DNA from: Diphasiastrum complanatum
Taxonomy: Eukaryota > Streptophyta > Lycopodiopsida > Lycopodiales > Lycopodiaceae
Direction of reading: 5' to 3'
DNA length: 64,000 bases
NCBI GenBank assembly: GCA_029204225.1
Contig: CM055095.1
Location: 42,251,723-42,315,722 of the forward strand
Positions 22,751-33,159 of this stretch are shown in pieces. How positions within the stretch are numbered: position 1 is the first letter of the stretch; each line of letters starts with the position of its first letter. The position numbers and the translations under genes are program-made. The notes under the pieces were generated by a model. That model did no database searches, was not told the DNA's origin, and saw nothing but the letters and a program-made list of their open reading frames with translations.

Positions 22751-25057
22751 TGCAAAGCTAAAAGAAGATGAACAACAAAGTCTAAAACAAAATATAGTTG
22801 AATTAGTATGAAAATAAATAACCAAATTTGTAATAAATGTTGGCAATCTTTCGTAAATCATATATGTTAGTCTAACTACGGTTAGATCAAAATTGACCTA
22901 CTTTAACCACAAGTGTTAGGTCCTGGGCACTTAGGAAACTCACGGGCAGCAATTATGGTCCAATCACAAGTCAGGACCCTGCCCGGCGGGAGTTTCGAAT
23001 TGTATAAAAATATGATCGAAAAGTTCCAAAAAAGAAATTGACCGGCAACAACATTACGGTTTCCCACAGGTGTAAATATATAACTGGGCCAAGTGTACGT
23101 AGAATAGTTGAAAAGTCAAAAACAACATCTTGACAAAAGGCCCTTTTGGTGCTCAAAACTCCTATAATGATTTGACTTGATTCAAAAGAACCTCCATTTG
23201 TTGATCTCTCATCTGATTACGATTATTCATGTCACTTACTGTCGTACTCAACTGCTGACAAATCACCATATAAGATGGTGCGCCTGGATTTGCAGCCTCA
23301 TTTGAAGTTTCTTAGGCCATCTCGATATATCTATCCTGGAAATTACTAAATTTAGTCAATATCTGATTAACTCATAGTGAAGTACTGTTGACCAAAAAAC
23401 TGACTGAAATTGACTCCAGTATGGTCAAATCACTATTTTTAGTCAATTTCATAGATATTACAAGAAATTGGAAAAAACTAAAATTTTCGAGTTTTCGCAC
23501 TTTTACTTTTTTTTTTTCTAAATTTTACGTTTTCTAAAAAGTCATAAAAAATCACAGTCAGTTATTAAGTAATCGAAATCGAAATTACGATTCACTCGAT
23601 TCTTAATTTTACTTCATTAGTTTCCATTAGACAAGCAAGACATGAGACATTAAACTGATTTTTTACTTTACGAAATTTTACGTAAAAATTAAGTGTTATG
23701 GAAATTGTCAGCTATAAAATCCAATTTTGTATCTACCTGTCAGAGTACATGCGTATGACCACTCAAAACAGATCTAACCAACTCATGCATGTCAGAATCA
23801 CTCTAAGAAACCACATGCAGACATTCCATGCAAGGACAATACTTCAAAATAGGAAATTGTCATGCATGCAATCAGAACAATTGGAAATTTTGCCAATTTT
23901 GCTCACAAAATTGCAAAACTTCAGATGCTCATATCTTTGGCTACATGACACCAAATCGGGTACTGTAAAGCTCAGTATAGAGGGAGACCCAATGAACAAG
24001 ACACTTGCCACTTCAGCCTGCCACCTAGGACTCACACGTGCGAGTTCAGAACAACCAATTAAGCTATAGGAGGGTGCACCTTTTCTAGACCAATCTGTCC
24101 AAAAACATACAAACACTTAACCAAGCCTAAAATTGATGATCCAAACAGTATGAAATGGTCTAAAAGAGTTCCATGAAGCCTTCATACAGATCCTATGACG
24201 CAGTATGGGCTGAGAACCATGATTTCTTGGTTTCTAGAAGTCAAAATTGCTACAAACTTGATGGAATTGAAACATAAGCTTCTACCCATCAATTTATAGG
24301 TTTGATAGCTTGCTGGGAAGATAAAAAGAAATACAAATCATGTAGGAAAAAATCCAGAATGATCCTTCTATGGATTTAGAAAAATCCATCTCCCAAAATT
24401 CACCAAAATTGGTCAATTTTTGACACTCTTTGACTTCCTACAAACCCAATTGCTGGAATTCCTGGCTCTAACTTCTAGGACAGCTCCAATTGATGTTTGA
24501 CAACCTCCAACCATTCAATTTCATGAAAAAACAAGCAAAAATCATGAATCTTAGCCCTTTCTACATTTTTTCACCATGCACAATTGGAAATTAATGGCAA
24601 GAACATTTTCCAAATCCACATGCAATCCAAAATACAGAGTTATAACCAATCAATTGATTTGATCTTGCTGGATTTTGAATTCTACCCTCCATTTTGTGCC
24701 AAAATCATGGAAAACAAGCCAAATTTGGCCACAACAAAGCCTAGAATCCAAATACATGGGAAGATCCAACATGCAAACTGAATTTCAACTATTTCAAAGT
24801 GAATTAACTTGCTGAAAATTCCATATTGTTCACTAGTTTTGAGCTACACATGCTAAAACTCCAAAAAAAACACCAAAATTGATTTCCTAGCACAATTCAC
24901 CATAAACCCAAATGAATTTGAGAGAGATATGGAACATGCAAATTGAATTTGGGAAGATCCACCAACTTGCAACCTTGCTCCTCTCCTTGCATGAGAATAC
25001 TAGTTGAATACCACCAAGATCCATTGAAAAGCACCACCTCTCCAAGCTTGTAGCCTT
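22751..25057 (-). mobile_element. Gypsy-type leader and gag start, left arm
   Basis: Reading minus strand from the primer site at 25,058, about 1.75 kb of non-coding leader leads to a gag-like start at about 23,330 (MA, a stop, then SNEAANPGAPSYMVICQQL and MNNRNQMRDQQMEVLL). It is truncated shortly after, near 23,160. The gene X promoter region follows, 22,751-23,100, with a TATATA word near 23,075. The shape is like a gypsy or LARD element that lost its pol. Mirrored at 41,690-43,600. Confidence 0.5.
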
Positions 25058-25588
25058 GCTCTGATACTACTATAAGGGAAGCTCCTTAGATCCTGCTCAC
25101 AAATCCTAAACACAAAAGGATAACACACTGTGGAGAAACCACCCAACCAAGTAGAAGCATCCAATGAAACTCTAGAAGCCTCACCCTCAAGCCAAGGAAC
25201 AAGAAGCATGAATGTAGAGTGAGAGCTTGACCATGAATCAAGAACCATGATGAGGAGTATGGTGAGTCTGGTCCTCTTATATAGAGCCTAATGCATCCTG
25301 GGCACTTAGCCATGCATAGCCCTATGTTCCCTATACAAAGATTCACCTAGAATAGAGTCCTATGCATGGACCAACTATTCATAAAATTGCTATTGATAAC
25401 TCTGGCATACATTGTCTCATTACCTTGTCTAAACTCCACTTAGTGTGTTCTAGGCCTCACAAGGATATTAGTTACTTTCGGGTCACATCCAGTATGACGT
25501 GGCATAACTAACAGCTTGTTTTACTGGAGTACCGTGTATCCAAGACTAGGAGTATACTGTATCCTATGTACTGGTCATGGACATAACA
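25058..25588 (-). mobile_element. LTR with primer-binding site, left arm
   Basis: On the minus strand TGTTATGTCC (25,588) begins an LTR of about 519 bp containing a TATATAAGAGG promoter (25,276-25,285). It is followed by TAGTATCAGAGC (25,058-25,069), a Met-tRNA primer-binding site with one change. No second LTR is present in the arm. Mirrored at 41,160-41,689. Confidence 0.65.
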
Positions 25589-25875
25589 ACGCTGCTACAT
25601 GTGGTTATCTCAATAATAAGCCATCAAAAATGTGATGGATGGCCTCCTTGCTTGCTATTTTTTTGAAATACTATAGCACGTGGTACTAGCTATGATATAT
25701 CATCATGTCTCAGCGATGAACGCGTTGAAGTTGGCCGACCAATGTGGTTCCAATCTTTCTCCAAATCGATGTTGGGTTGCGATAGCATACTTGATGTGTA
25801 TTTGCTTGCAATACTCGGAACACATTCTATCATTTTTAAATGTAACTGTAAGATGCTTGGTGAAGCCGATTGTAG

Positions 25876-26112
25876 AGGAGCACCAAACTTCTGATCCCGA
25901 AAGCAGCCTTCTACCGAGCTATGAGAGAGGCTACAAACATGACCACCCATCAGCCCTATGCAGTGAGGTGGAATATCACTGCGTTGGAGGCCCTCCATAC
26001 TGCATACGAGGATTTCCAGACAAAATTGTTTGAGGATTCGATGTTGTGCTCCATTCATGGCAAGAGGGTGACACTGATGCCCAAGGACATGCTTCTTGTC
26101 ATGAGGCTTTGA
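25876..26112 (+). pseudogene. CENH3-like histone fold, left copy (N-terminally truncated)
   Basis: The frame reads RSTKLLIPKAAFYRAMREAT, then a long loop containing PYAVRWNITALEAL, then YEDFQTKLFEDSMLCSIHGK and KRVTLMPKDMLLVMRL before a stop. This is the histone H3 fold from the alpha-N end to alpha-3. Features favour the centromeric variant over canonical H3: LLIP followed by a small residue, DSMLC rather than DTNLC, the Trp in loop 1, and a loop 1 about four residues longer than in H3. A TAG sits just before RSTKLL in both arms. In this arm the alpha-N region upstream is missing, joined directly to the gypsy-side DNA at 25,868-25,875. Confidence 0.75.
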
Positions 26113-26143
26113 AACACCTATGACAACATTTTTAAGTCTGGAT

Positions 26144-26341
26144 TCACACAGAGGCAAGTTCCTCTTGAAAGGGGGCCTGTCCCACCCCGCAAAAAGAGAA
26201 AGCAAGCATAGCCCAAGCGTTCGCAACCCAAGCCCAGGTCTCCCAGCTCTTCACCCTCACCTCCTCCCTGGGTTTAGATGTCTGGAGATGGGACGGATGA
26301 ACAAAACTGGTTAGCCTAGCGGTTTGCTTCGTCCAAGCCAT
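26144..26341 (-). CDS. H3 N-tail ORF, left copy
   Basis: The start reads MAWTKQTARLTSF; the right-arm copy reads MARTKQTARLTSF. Nine residues equal to the invariant H3 tail (Arg2 changed to Trp here) are followed by unrelated sequence ending SFCGVGQAPFQEELASV. The ORF lies 3' to 3' with the histone-fold segment on the other strand, so tail and fold face each other. The 5' leader of about 300 bases contains two inverted-pair modules and leads back to a TATA box at 26,640-26,646. It may be the first exon of a histone variant gene scrambled by inversion. Confidence 0.55.
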   Translation of the reverse strand: MAWTKQTARLTSFVHPSHLQTSKPREEVRVKSWETWAWVANAWAMLAFSFCGVGQAPFQEELASV

Positions 26342-26407
26342 TGTGACCGAATATCTATACGCGAGGATAGATACATAGTAGAAGAGACACTGAGAACTCT
26401 AATCGTG

Positions 26408-26476
26408 ATATCGCTATGACGCGAGAGAGTGGCAGAGTCAGGCGGGGAGAGGCAGGGGCTTGCGTGATGGTGATAC
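26408..26476. promoter_or_regulatory. 18-bp motif inverted pair, module 1 (left arm)
   Basis: ATATCGCTATGACGCGAG at 26,408-26,425 (plus) and its relative on the minus strand at 26,459-26,476, separated by 33 bases. Motif starts are 51 bp apart. Confidence 0.85.
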
Positions 26477-26492
26477 TGGGGAAGTCAAGCTG

Positions 26493-26561
26493 ATATCGCT
26501 ACGACGCGAGAGGGTGTAAGGAACGGGCATGGAGAGAAGATCGCTCGTGTGATGGCAATAT
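26493..26561. promoter_or_regulatory. 18-bp motif inverted pair, module 2 (left arm)
   Basis: ATATCGCTACGACGCGAG at 26,493-26,510 (plus) and ATATTGCCATCACACGAG on the minus strand at 26,544-26,561, again 33 bases between them and 51 bp start to start. The spacer shares no obvious sequence with that of module 1. Confidence 0.85.
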
Positions 26562-26638
26562 CACGAATGCATTTCGTATGGATGCAATCAAACGTGCCAG
26601 CAAATTATGTGAAAACTTTTACAATCTCCGGGAATGAA

Positions 26639-27116
26639 CTTATATAGGGGAGAAAAATTGGCACGTCTGAATACCAGTGACACGTGGCCCAGTCAATAGC
26701 TGACATCTGGAAACCCACGTCTGTATACACACGTGTGAAACTACACGTCTGGATCAACACGTGTGGGAACCCACGTGAGGACACCTGGCCGAATGGATCA
26801 GTGATATGTGTTCTCACACATATAGGCTCGCACGTGTGGTCACATGGCCCAATCAATACCTGACGTGTGGGACCTACCCCTCTGTATCTACACATGTGAA
26901 ACTTGCACATGTGTCCACGTGGTCCAATGGTTTAGTGACGTGTGTTCTGGCACGTGTGATCTTGCACGTGTGGGCACGTGGGCGAATGGCAGATTGACGC
27001 ATATTGTAGCACGTGTGGTCTCGCACGTGTGGACGGTTGTACTACACGCCATAGATCTGATCCTTGTTGGATCGACGAGTGTACGGCTTGGATTTTCTTG
27101 GTTTTAGCTATATAAA
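26639..27116. promoter_or_regulatory. Bidirectional promoter with 11 G-boxes (left arm)
   Basis: Two outward-facing TATA boxes bound the region: TATATAAG on the minus strand at 26,639-26,646 and TATATAAAT on the plus strand at 27,109-27,116. Between them exact CACGTG occurs at 26,681, 26,730, 26,758, 26,772, 26,831, 26,916, 26,951, 26,965, 26,975, 27,010 and 27,023, plus several CACGTC and CACATG variants. A word CACRTGGCCCARTCAATA repeats at 26,681 and 26,841, so the array grew partly by duplication of a roughly 160-bp unit. CACGTG is the core site of plant bZIP and bHLH factors. The outputs would be the H3-tail ORF (left) and ORF461 (right). Confidence 0.8.
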
Positions 27117-27204
27117 TGTTGTTTGATTAGTTAAAACATTTCGCTAAGTTTTGGATTTTCACTCCCTGTATCTCAACGTGTGGGAACAGTTCTTTTTATT
27201 TGCA

Positions 27205-27273
27205 GTATCGCTACCACGCGAGAATCTTTCAGAGATTCTAGACGATCTAAGATCCCTCGCGTCGTTCCGATAT
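27205..27273. promoter_or_regulatory. 18-bp motif inverted pair, module 3 (left arm)
   Basis: GTATCGCTACCACGCGAG at 27,205-27,222 (plus) and ATATCGGAACGACGCGAG on the minus strand at 27,256-27,273, 33 bases apart. Confidence 0.85.
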
Positions 27274-27287
27274 CAGGTCATTCGCCA

Positions 27288-27355
27288 ATATCGCCATCAC
27301 GTGAGGAAGTCTTGATTGTCTTCTTACTCCCTGCCACCCCGCGTCGTAGCAATAC
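27288..27355. promoter_or_regulatory. 18-bp motif inverted pair, module 4 (left arm)
   Basis: ATATCGCCATCACGTGAG at 27,288-27,305 (plus) and GTATTGCTACGACGCGGG on the minus strand at 27,338-27,355, 32 bases apart. It lies 27 bases before the ORF461 ATG, so modules 3 and 4 would be in the 5' leader of that transcript. Confidence 0.85.
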
Positions 27356-27381
27356 TTGGCCATATTGGCCATACTTTCAAG

Positions 27382-28859
27382 ATGGCCGCGTCATCCTCTA
27401 ATACTTTTGATTCTGCTTTGCACACCTTCCTCGTTGAATCCGGTGTTGGTAACTACATAGGTCACTATAAGACGTATTTCAATATGTCTTTTGATATTGA
27501 GAGGTTTGGATCAAAACATAAATCATATTTTCCAGTGTCGTATAAGGAGTATTATGATAGTCTGAATCAGTCTATGTTGATCATGGATAATCTACGATTC
27601 ATCCATTTTCATGACCTAGTACTTGCCCAACCATCTTCAAAGCAAAGCCACAACCGACGATTCATGAAAATTGTGAGTGATTTTAAATGTGTGGTCCGTT
27701 GTGACCAGCACAATCGATCATGTCATTTTCTGCAGGAAGGCATGGGCTTTGTGTTTTATCTTTGTGCTCTTATTCCTGATGAGGCAAGAACTTCGACGCT
27801 TAGCATTGAGGGTGTCTCATCATCAATTGATTTTGTGATATCAGAGTCAGCTATTGTTTATGATGCCTTGGGTGCTGACGAGGAGGCAAGATTGGCTTCA
27901 ATGTACGACCCAGCCGAGTCTCGTGCATTGTCCATTTCTTCCTTGTCTGACGTGAATCCATATGACAAAACTAAGACTCTCCTTGATTTGCCAGTGTATT
28001 ACATGAATAGTGTCACATACTTCTCACTGAATGATGTTGGAGATGTTCTTGATTTGAGGGAGGACGAAATATTATCAATTTTGTCTAATTTCATCCAAGA
28101 ATTCGAGGACTTCATAGATCTCGACGGTGATGATGATCTACGTGCTTCTATTGATTACAAAGACGGAGATGAATGGATGGATGGGAATGAAGCACTGCAG
28201 TCAATCATGTCTGAAAGCAGGGCATACCAGACAAATTTGCTCGGTGAGGAGAAATTTCTGAAGATCCGGAGCAGATATATGTCACAGTCTTCGGAAACTA
28301 GTCCATCCAGTGCTTCGACGACCATTGTTGCTGGTCATGATCTACATACTGTTGCACTTATTGAAGCTGATGAGCGTGATCTGGTAGGTAAATCTGGTTT
28401 TATCTTAATGAGATTTTTATTCAAATATAGTCATTTTGTTTTACAAGACATGTGACCTTTGCTCGTATTTTACAGGCTATTGTTGAGGTGGATGCCTTTG
28501 CAACAAGGCAGAGATATTTGAGGGAAGGCCATGGATCACAACAAAGGGATTCATCCCTGTCCAATTATTTGAAGTGCTTTGCAAATAAAGAGATTTGCAT
28601 TCATCATAGCAAATTTTCTTCAGATGTTGCGACAATAATAATGGCAATTAAAGCATTATCCTATTTCTCAAATGGGCATAAATACCTTCCAAATACATAT
28701 AAAATTATTTTTGTGAAGAAAGACATTGCCATAAAAGTGTTTGGCTATGTAGCTGAGGAAGTTCCGAAAAGGTCTTCCTCCTTAGCTGTTTTCTCTGGAT
28801 TCATTGACTTGAGCAAAAGAAGATCGATTGATTTTCTAGATCCATATGATAGAATATAA
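27382..28859 (+). CDS. ORF461, left copy: unknown acidic protein
   Basis: Exon 1 (27,382-28,383) starts MAASSSNTFDSALHTFLVES and exon 2 (28,476-28,859) starts AIVEVDAFATRQRYL. The GT-AG intron of 92 bases is in phase 0, giving 461 residues. The N-terminal third is aromatic-rich (NYIGHYKTYFNMSFDIERFG). The middle contains two Cys in VVRCDQHNRSCHFLQ and a hydrophobic FVFYLCALIP. Residues about 255-290 are strongly acidic (EDFIDLDGDDDLR). The C-terminus is basic and ends RRSIDFLDPYDRI. No family recognised. This ATG follows the TATA box by about 270 bases and is kept in both arms. It is transcribed away from the G-box promoter and converges on the transposase. Confidence 0.6.
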
Positions 28860-28987
28860 ATTTCTTCATGACCACACAACAAATCTGATCATTAAAGACA
28901 AAGAGAAACAATGATTTTGCCTTGCATTGTACTACACATGATGCGATATAATACATATAATTTTTTCGTCTGATATCATGAAATTTA

Positions 28988-31713
28988 CTATGGGTTGGCT
29001 CTTGCATCAATATTATTTTTGTCTATAAATTTGCACGCCTTTCTGAATTTCTGATAATTTGTTGATCTAGTTTTATATCGGATTTGAATACCCCTATAGA
29101 ACCATTGAAATAGCTGGATGATGTAACTATTTTTTTGAGATGTTCCACCGTGTTGTGTATTACGATGAAATGTTGCTCTGGCTTGCCAATGCGATTTCTC
29201 CATTCCTTGTGATGACCAAATACTTAGACTGTCGTAAGCTTTTGCAAAAATTGACGCATAATGTCGTAAAATATGTTGCAATATCAGAGATACAAATATT
29301 GTCATATTATCATTTTAAATTTAGCATATGTGCAATGAGATTATAAATCGAAGAGTTAGTTACATTGAAAAGAGATTTACCATATAATGCATAATATGAT
29401 CTTCACCCCAGGCGTCTTTAACTGCATCCATAAACTCAATTGTTGATTTCTCAATTAGTAGGACATCAGTATCAGATAGTTTATCTTTTCTGAGCAATTT
29501 GACCATGTTGTCAAGCTTTGTCCAGACTTCAACTTTTTTAATCCTCGTTGTTCCTTTTTCTTCAAAATCCTTTGTGGCATTGAGTACATCTATTCGAATT
29601 GAGTACTAGATTTTAGTTGGTTTTTCGGAATGATTTGATAAGAAATGACAAGCTTTGGATCCTCCTCTACTTGGTTTGCATGGGATGTTTCCCGTTTTTC
29701 CTGAAAGCTTCTCGTCCTTTTGTATTTTAACGTGTCCTTTATGAAGTCCCGCTTTTGATAAAACTTCTTTCAATCGAGCTATTGCCTTTTTGGCTAATGA
29801 CTCTGGCTTAGTATTCCAAGCAAACCAAATATGAAGGTATATCAATTTTTCGATAATTCTAACCTCTCCATGTAGTGTACAAATGTAAACATTTTTAAGC
29901 GGAATCGTTAATACTGGTTTCCAAGTCAGATCTTCTATATCCCTTGAAACTCTCGTGCTCTTCGACATGTCATGTGTAGTTCTCATGCAATAGAGGCATG
30001 GATGTTTTGAATTTGCTCCATGTGAGACGTTGAACATGCACTTCAATGACTTCAGGTCTCCAGCCAAATGCCATTCCACCTTAAAATCACCTATTCCAGG
30101 AACATTGAGTGGTGTGTCATTCATATGATTCTTAATTATCTCTGGATATTCTGTTTTACTAAAAATCCAAAATAGAATGTCATGATCTTTTTTTAAACCC
30201 TGTTTGAAACACAAAATCATGAACTATTTTAGGAGAATTGAACTCATACCTATAATAACAAAACAATATTAGCTTAAAACACAAAACCATGAATTCTTGA
30301 AATGAATTAGTGGCTAGTACTCAATAGGATAGATTTAAACCTGGAAAGCTGCCAACCACCAAATATTACTTTAGGACTACACGCTGAAATCAAGACTCTT
30401 CGAGTTTATCGTATTGCTTAATGCTCCATTCATAATTGTAATACTAACCCTTTCCAGCTTTTGTCCCTTTATTACTTCTGATTCATCTAACTTGAGAACT
30501 AATATCAATTTTTCAACACTTTTGTTTGTGATTCCATAAAACTTTACAATGAATCTCAGTAAATGATTTAGATCTACAAACGTATTGTTGGTAGAATCAT
30601 ATGACAAAGTGCCATGTTTTGAGTTATAAATTTCATTTATATGGTAAGGAATACCAATGATGTTTTGCAAACCCCTGTTTAACACATCCCTCTCTAATTT
30701 GATTTGAAAGGGCTTGGGAATAGGAAATGTTTTTATATGTACTTGTCCAAATGCCTCTTTGATAATTTTAAACATTGTGTCATATGCATCCCTGCTAATA
30801 CCAGAATAATCACATGCCCCTTGTATCAATTTTCGGTCAATGATCTTGCCGACTTCACCCATAAGGGCCTCTGCAATCTTGGACTTGATTCGAGAATATT
30901 GTTGATTTCCAAGTAGATTCGTTGTTGACTTGGCTGTAAGCACTGCACTCAAAGACTTTTCAATCATGTCCTTGTCTTTCAAATTTTCATTGGTGACTAA
31001 AGCTGATCTGCAAAAGAAAAATAAGATTTAGAAAAAAAACAATTCACAACCATTGAGTGCTAGATGAAACAAAACACATGAATAGTTTAAAACATAATCT
31101 TACTTGAAAGCATATATTCTTTTTTTCCGTTGACCCCCACTTGTTGAAAGCTCGTCAATACTTTTTAAAATAACTCTTTTTTGCTAATTGTTCAGTATTT
31201 TTTTCGTAATGTGTTTACTTCTACATTTATTTGACAATATGAGGTACGCAATATTTGTACAATTAGTTTCATATTGTCAGTTTCTTGGTTGAGGTTTAAT
31301 ATAATATCTTGCAAACAAGAATTATCTATCTTCAAGATTTCATTCTCTTCTTTTGCTTGCAAAAAAATAGTTTCTCTTTCTCGGTAGTCAGTAAGCAAAC
31401 CATTCAACATATTTTCCAAACAATGGATTTTTTTCATTAAATTACTAATGCCATAACTTTTCAATCTTTCACAATAACCCAATAGACCATTGTGTCCTTT
31501 ACACAAAAACAGTATGAGTTTTGTGACCGATCTAAAATTTGAATGTTGCATTGAGCTTGGATCGATTGGATACAAACTTCCATCAACCCATAGATCACAA
31601 TGTTTCCTGTCTTCCGTCCTTTGGTGAGCTGATAAGGTGGATCCTTTCAGATTTTTTCTCGACAGTGGAGCATATTCTGTGGGAAGATCAATATGGAGAT
31701 GATATTTAGACAT
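28988..31713 (-). pseudogene. DDE transposase-like gene, left copy (one TAG in the core)
   Basis: Read on the minus strand: an N-terminal region (31,713-31,192) starting MSKYHLHIDLPTEYAPLSRK with a likely coiled coil (LLTDYRERETIFLQAKEEN); a short damaged link to RKKRIYAFK; exon 31,007-30,341 with YGITNKSVEKLILVLKLDES (proposed first Asp); exon 30,199-29,381 with WHLAGDLKSLKCMFNVSHGA (proposed second Asp), knuckle CLYC and YICTLHGEVRIIEKLIYL; final exon with GMEKSHWQARATF (proposed Glu) and NTQHGG, ending DARANP. Such spacing is typical of RNase H-fold transposases; the superfamily is not identified. One in-frame TAG at about 29,609 aligns with Gln in copy 3. The last acceptor lacks a clear AG in both arms. 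Residue roles are inferred. Confidence 0.7.
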
Positions 31714-31734
31714 CTTAATAATCGATAGATTAAT

Positions 31735-32046
31735 CTAGTATAAAACCAACTTGCTATATATCTTGTAAGCTATTAAAACTCGTCTTAATAAAAAAAAAAT
31801 TAATTGAAAAAGTTTGAAATGACCTTGGCGCTCTTTTTGATCCATCATACTCCATGTTTCTTGCCTGATATGCAAAATCAATGCTTCGCAGTTATGAGCA
31901 AAATAAGCAAAATATATTTTCAATAGATGTGTGTTGAAATCGCAAATTTCTGAATTGCAAAAGTTTGAAATAACCTTACCTCTCAATTTGATCCAACACA
32001 CCGTATTTTTAGAACTGGAAAATTTTATATTCACGTTGGCGCTCAT
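31735..32046 (-). other. Open frame upstream of the transposase, possible leader exon
   Basis: A 103-codon open frame starts MSANVNIKFSSSKNT. The underlying DNA repeats a short word around ttgatcca three times (about 31,838, 31,988 and 32,048), which argues for leader or promoter sequence rather than a protein domain. It ends 20 bases before the presumed transposase start. Confidence 0.25.
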
Positions 32047-32399
32047 TGTGATCCAAAATATTCAAAGTTTCTTATTATGATTTTCAGATCGATAAGACTA
32101 TTTTTCATTGATGTGAACGCTTTGAGTAGATGGAAAGAAAACTTTGATTTGTAATACGATTTGCATTTACATGAGAAATTATGTTAGTTAACGGTAGAAA
32201 ATAGAATCTTGAAGTATGGACCCCACGCGTTGCGGCTACCCAACTTCCAGTTAATTACATACGTTACTAGTGAGGTCAAGTCATTGGAGTTGTGCGGGCA
32301 TACCAAAAACTCGGTTGGAGTTTTAAAATCCGACGATTTTCTCTCTTTTATGTGGCATTTCTTAGACAGCCCTTTTGGGCCTTGGAAGTCCTGTAATGT

Positions 32400-33150
32400 G
32401 ATGTCTTCACCCAATCTCGGTTTTGAACCGGAGGTTTATTCGGGTGAGAAGAAGGAGAAGAAACCTAAGGTCATCGAGGGCTGGCTGGCCAAGTGGAGTA
32501 GTTACTTCAATCTGCATGGTGTTTCTGATGAGAAGAAAATTGAAAGTGTCGTGCTTTTCTTACGCGGCAAAGCATCATCGCGGTGGCGAGATTTACCGGT
32601 GATGCCAACTACTTGGGATACGTTTGCGAAAGTTTTCAATAAAGCTTTTGTAGTTGCTGATGACGTGGACTACTACCTAAAGTTCATGAACTGTAAGATG
32701 GGTACAAAGATTTTAGACTCTTATATCCAGAAATTCCTGGACCTATGGAATAGGGTTCCATCATTCGATGTGAAGTTGGTATTATGGCAGTTTGTCTCAG
32801 GTTTGCAAGCCGACTATCAAAATGGATGCAGGTGAAATGTGTTTCAAAGCCTCGAGGATGCGTTTCGGATTGCGAAAGCATATGATTCCATAGTGGTGGC
32901 ATCCACTTCCTAATTTGCAGAAATTCCAACCACTTTGAAAACCAAGAAGGGTAAGAAGCGCGGTCCAGACCAAGCGAAATATTTTGACGAATTAGATCAA
33001 GCAGCATCAAAACCCAAGAAGCCGAAGAGAAAGAGATTCAAGAAATCTATGTCCTAGGAAAAGGCTAAAAGAGAGAACTTATGTTTTGTCTATAAGAAGC
33101 CTGGACATATGATAAAATTTTGTCCAGAAAGGAAGAAAGGGTCATTGTAT
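32400..33150 (+). pseudogene. Ty3/gypsy gag fragment
   Basis: The frame reads VIEGWLAKWSSYFNLHGVSD, EKKIESVVLFLRGKASSRWR, TWDTFAKVFNKAFV, then MGTKILDSYIQKFLDLWNRV and LVLWQFVSGLQ. This is the retrotransposon gag capsid-like domain of gypsy elements (xxW...L.G.A..W). A stop follows at about 32,834, then a Lys-rich linker and a zinc knuckle CFVYKKPGHMIKFC in which the second Cys is Tyr. Truncated on both sides, with further stops, so it is a dead insertion in the palindrome centre. Confidence 0.75.
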
Positions 33151-33159
33151 GAGAAAGTT

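Larger units (their letters stand above)
16250..30774 (+). repeat. Left arm of the giant palindrome
   Basis: This arm pairs in inverted orientation with 35,427-49,976. The outer match starts around aattaatatactttt and the inner match ends at tgtttaaaattatcaaag on the minus strand. Paired coordinates sum to about 66,200 throughout, apart from indels: 20,874-21,360 and 28,144-28,627 are present only here, and 39,831-40,879 only in the right arm. Coding segments of the two arms differ by scattered substitutions only, so the duplication is fairly young compared with the other copies in the window. Confidence 0.95.

Noticed and set aside
26605-26910. ORFs across the G-box array on both strands
   Set aside because: They arise from the repeated CACGTG-rich sequence and sit between two TATA boxes, so they are promoter DNA.
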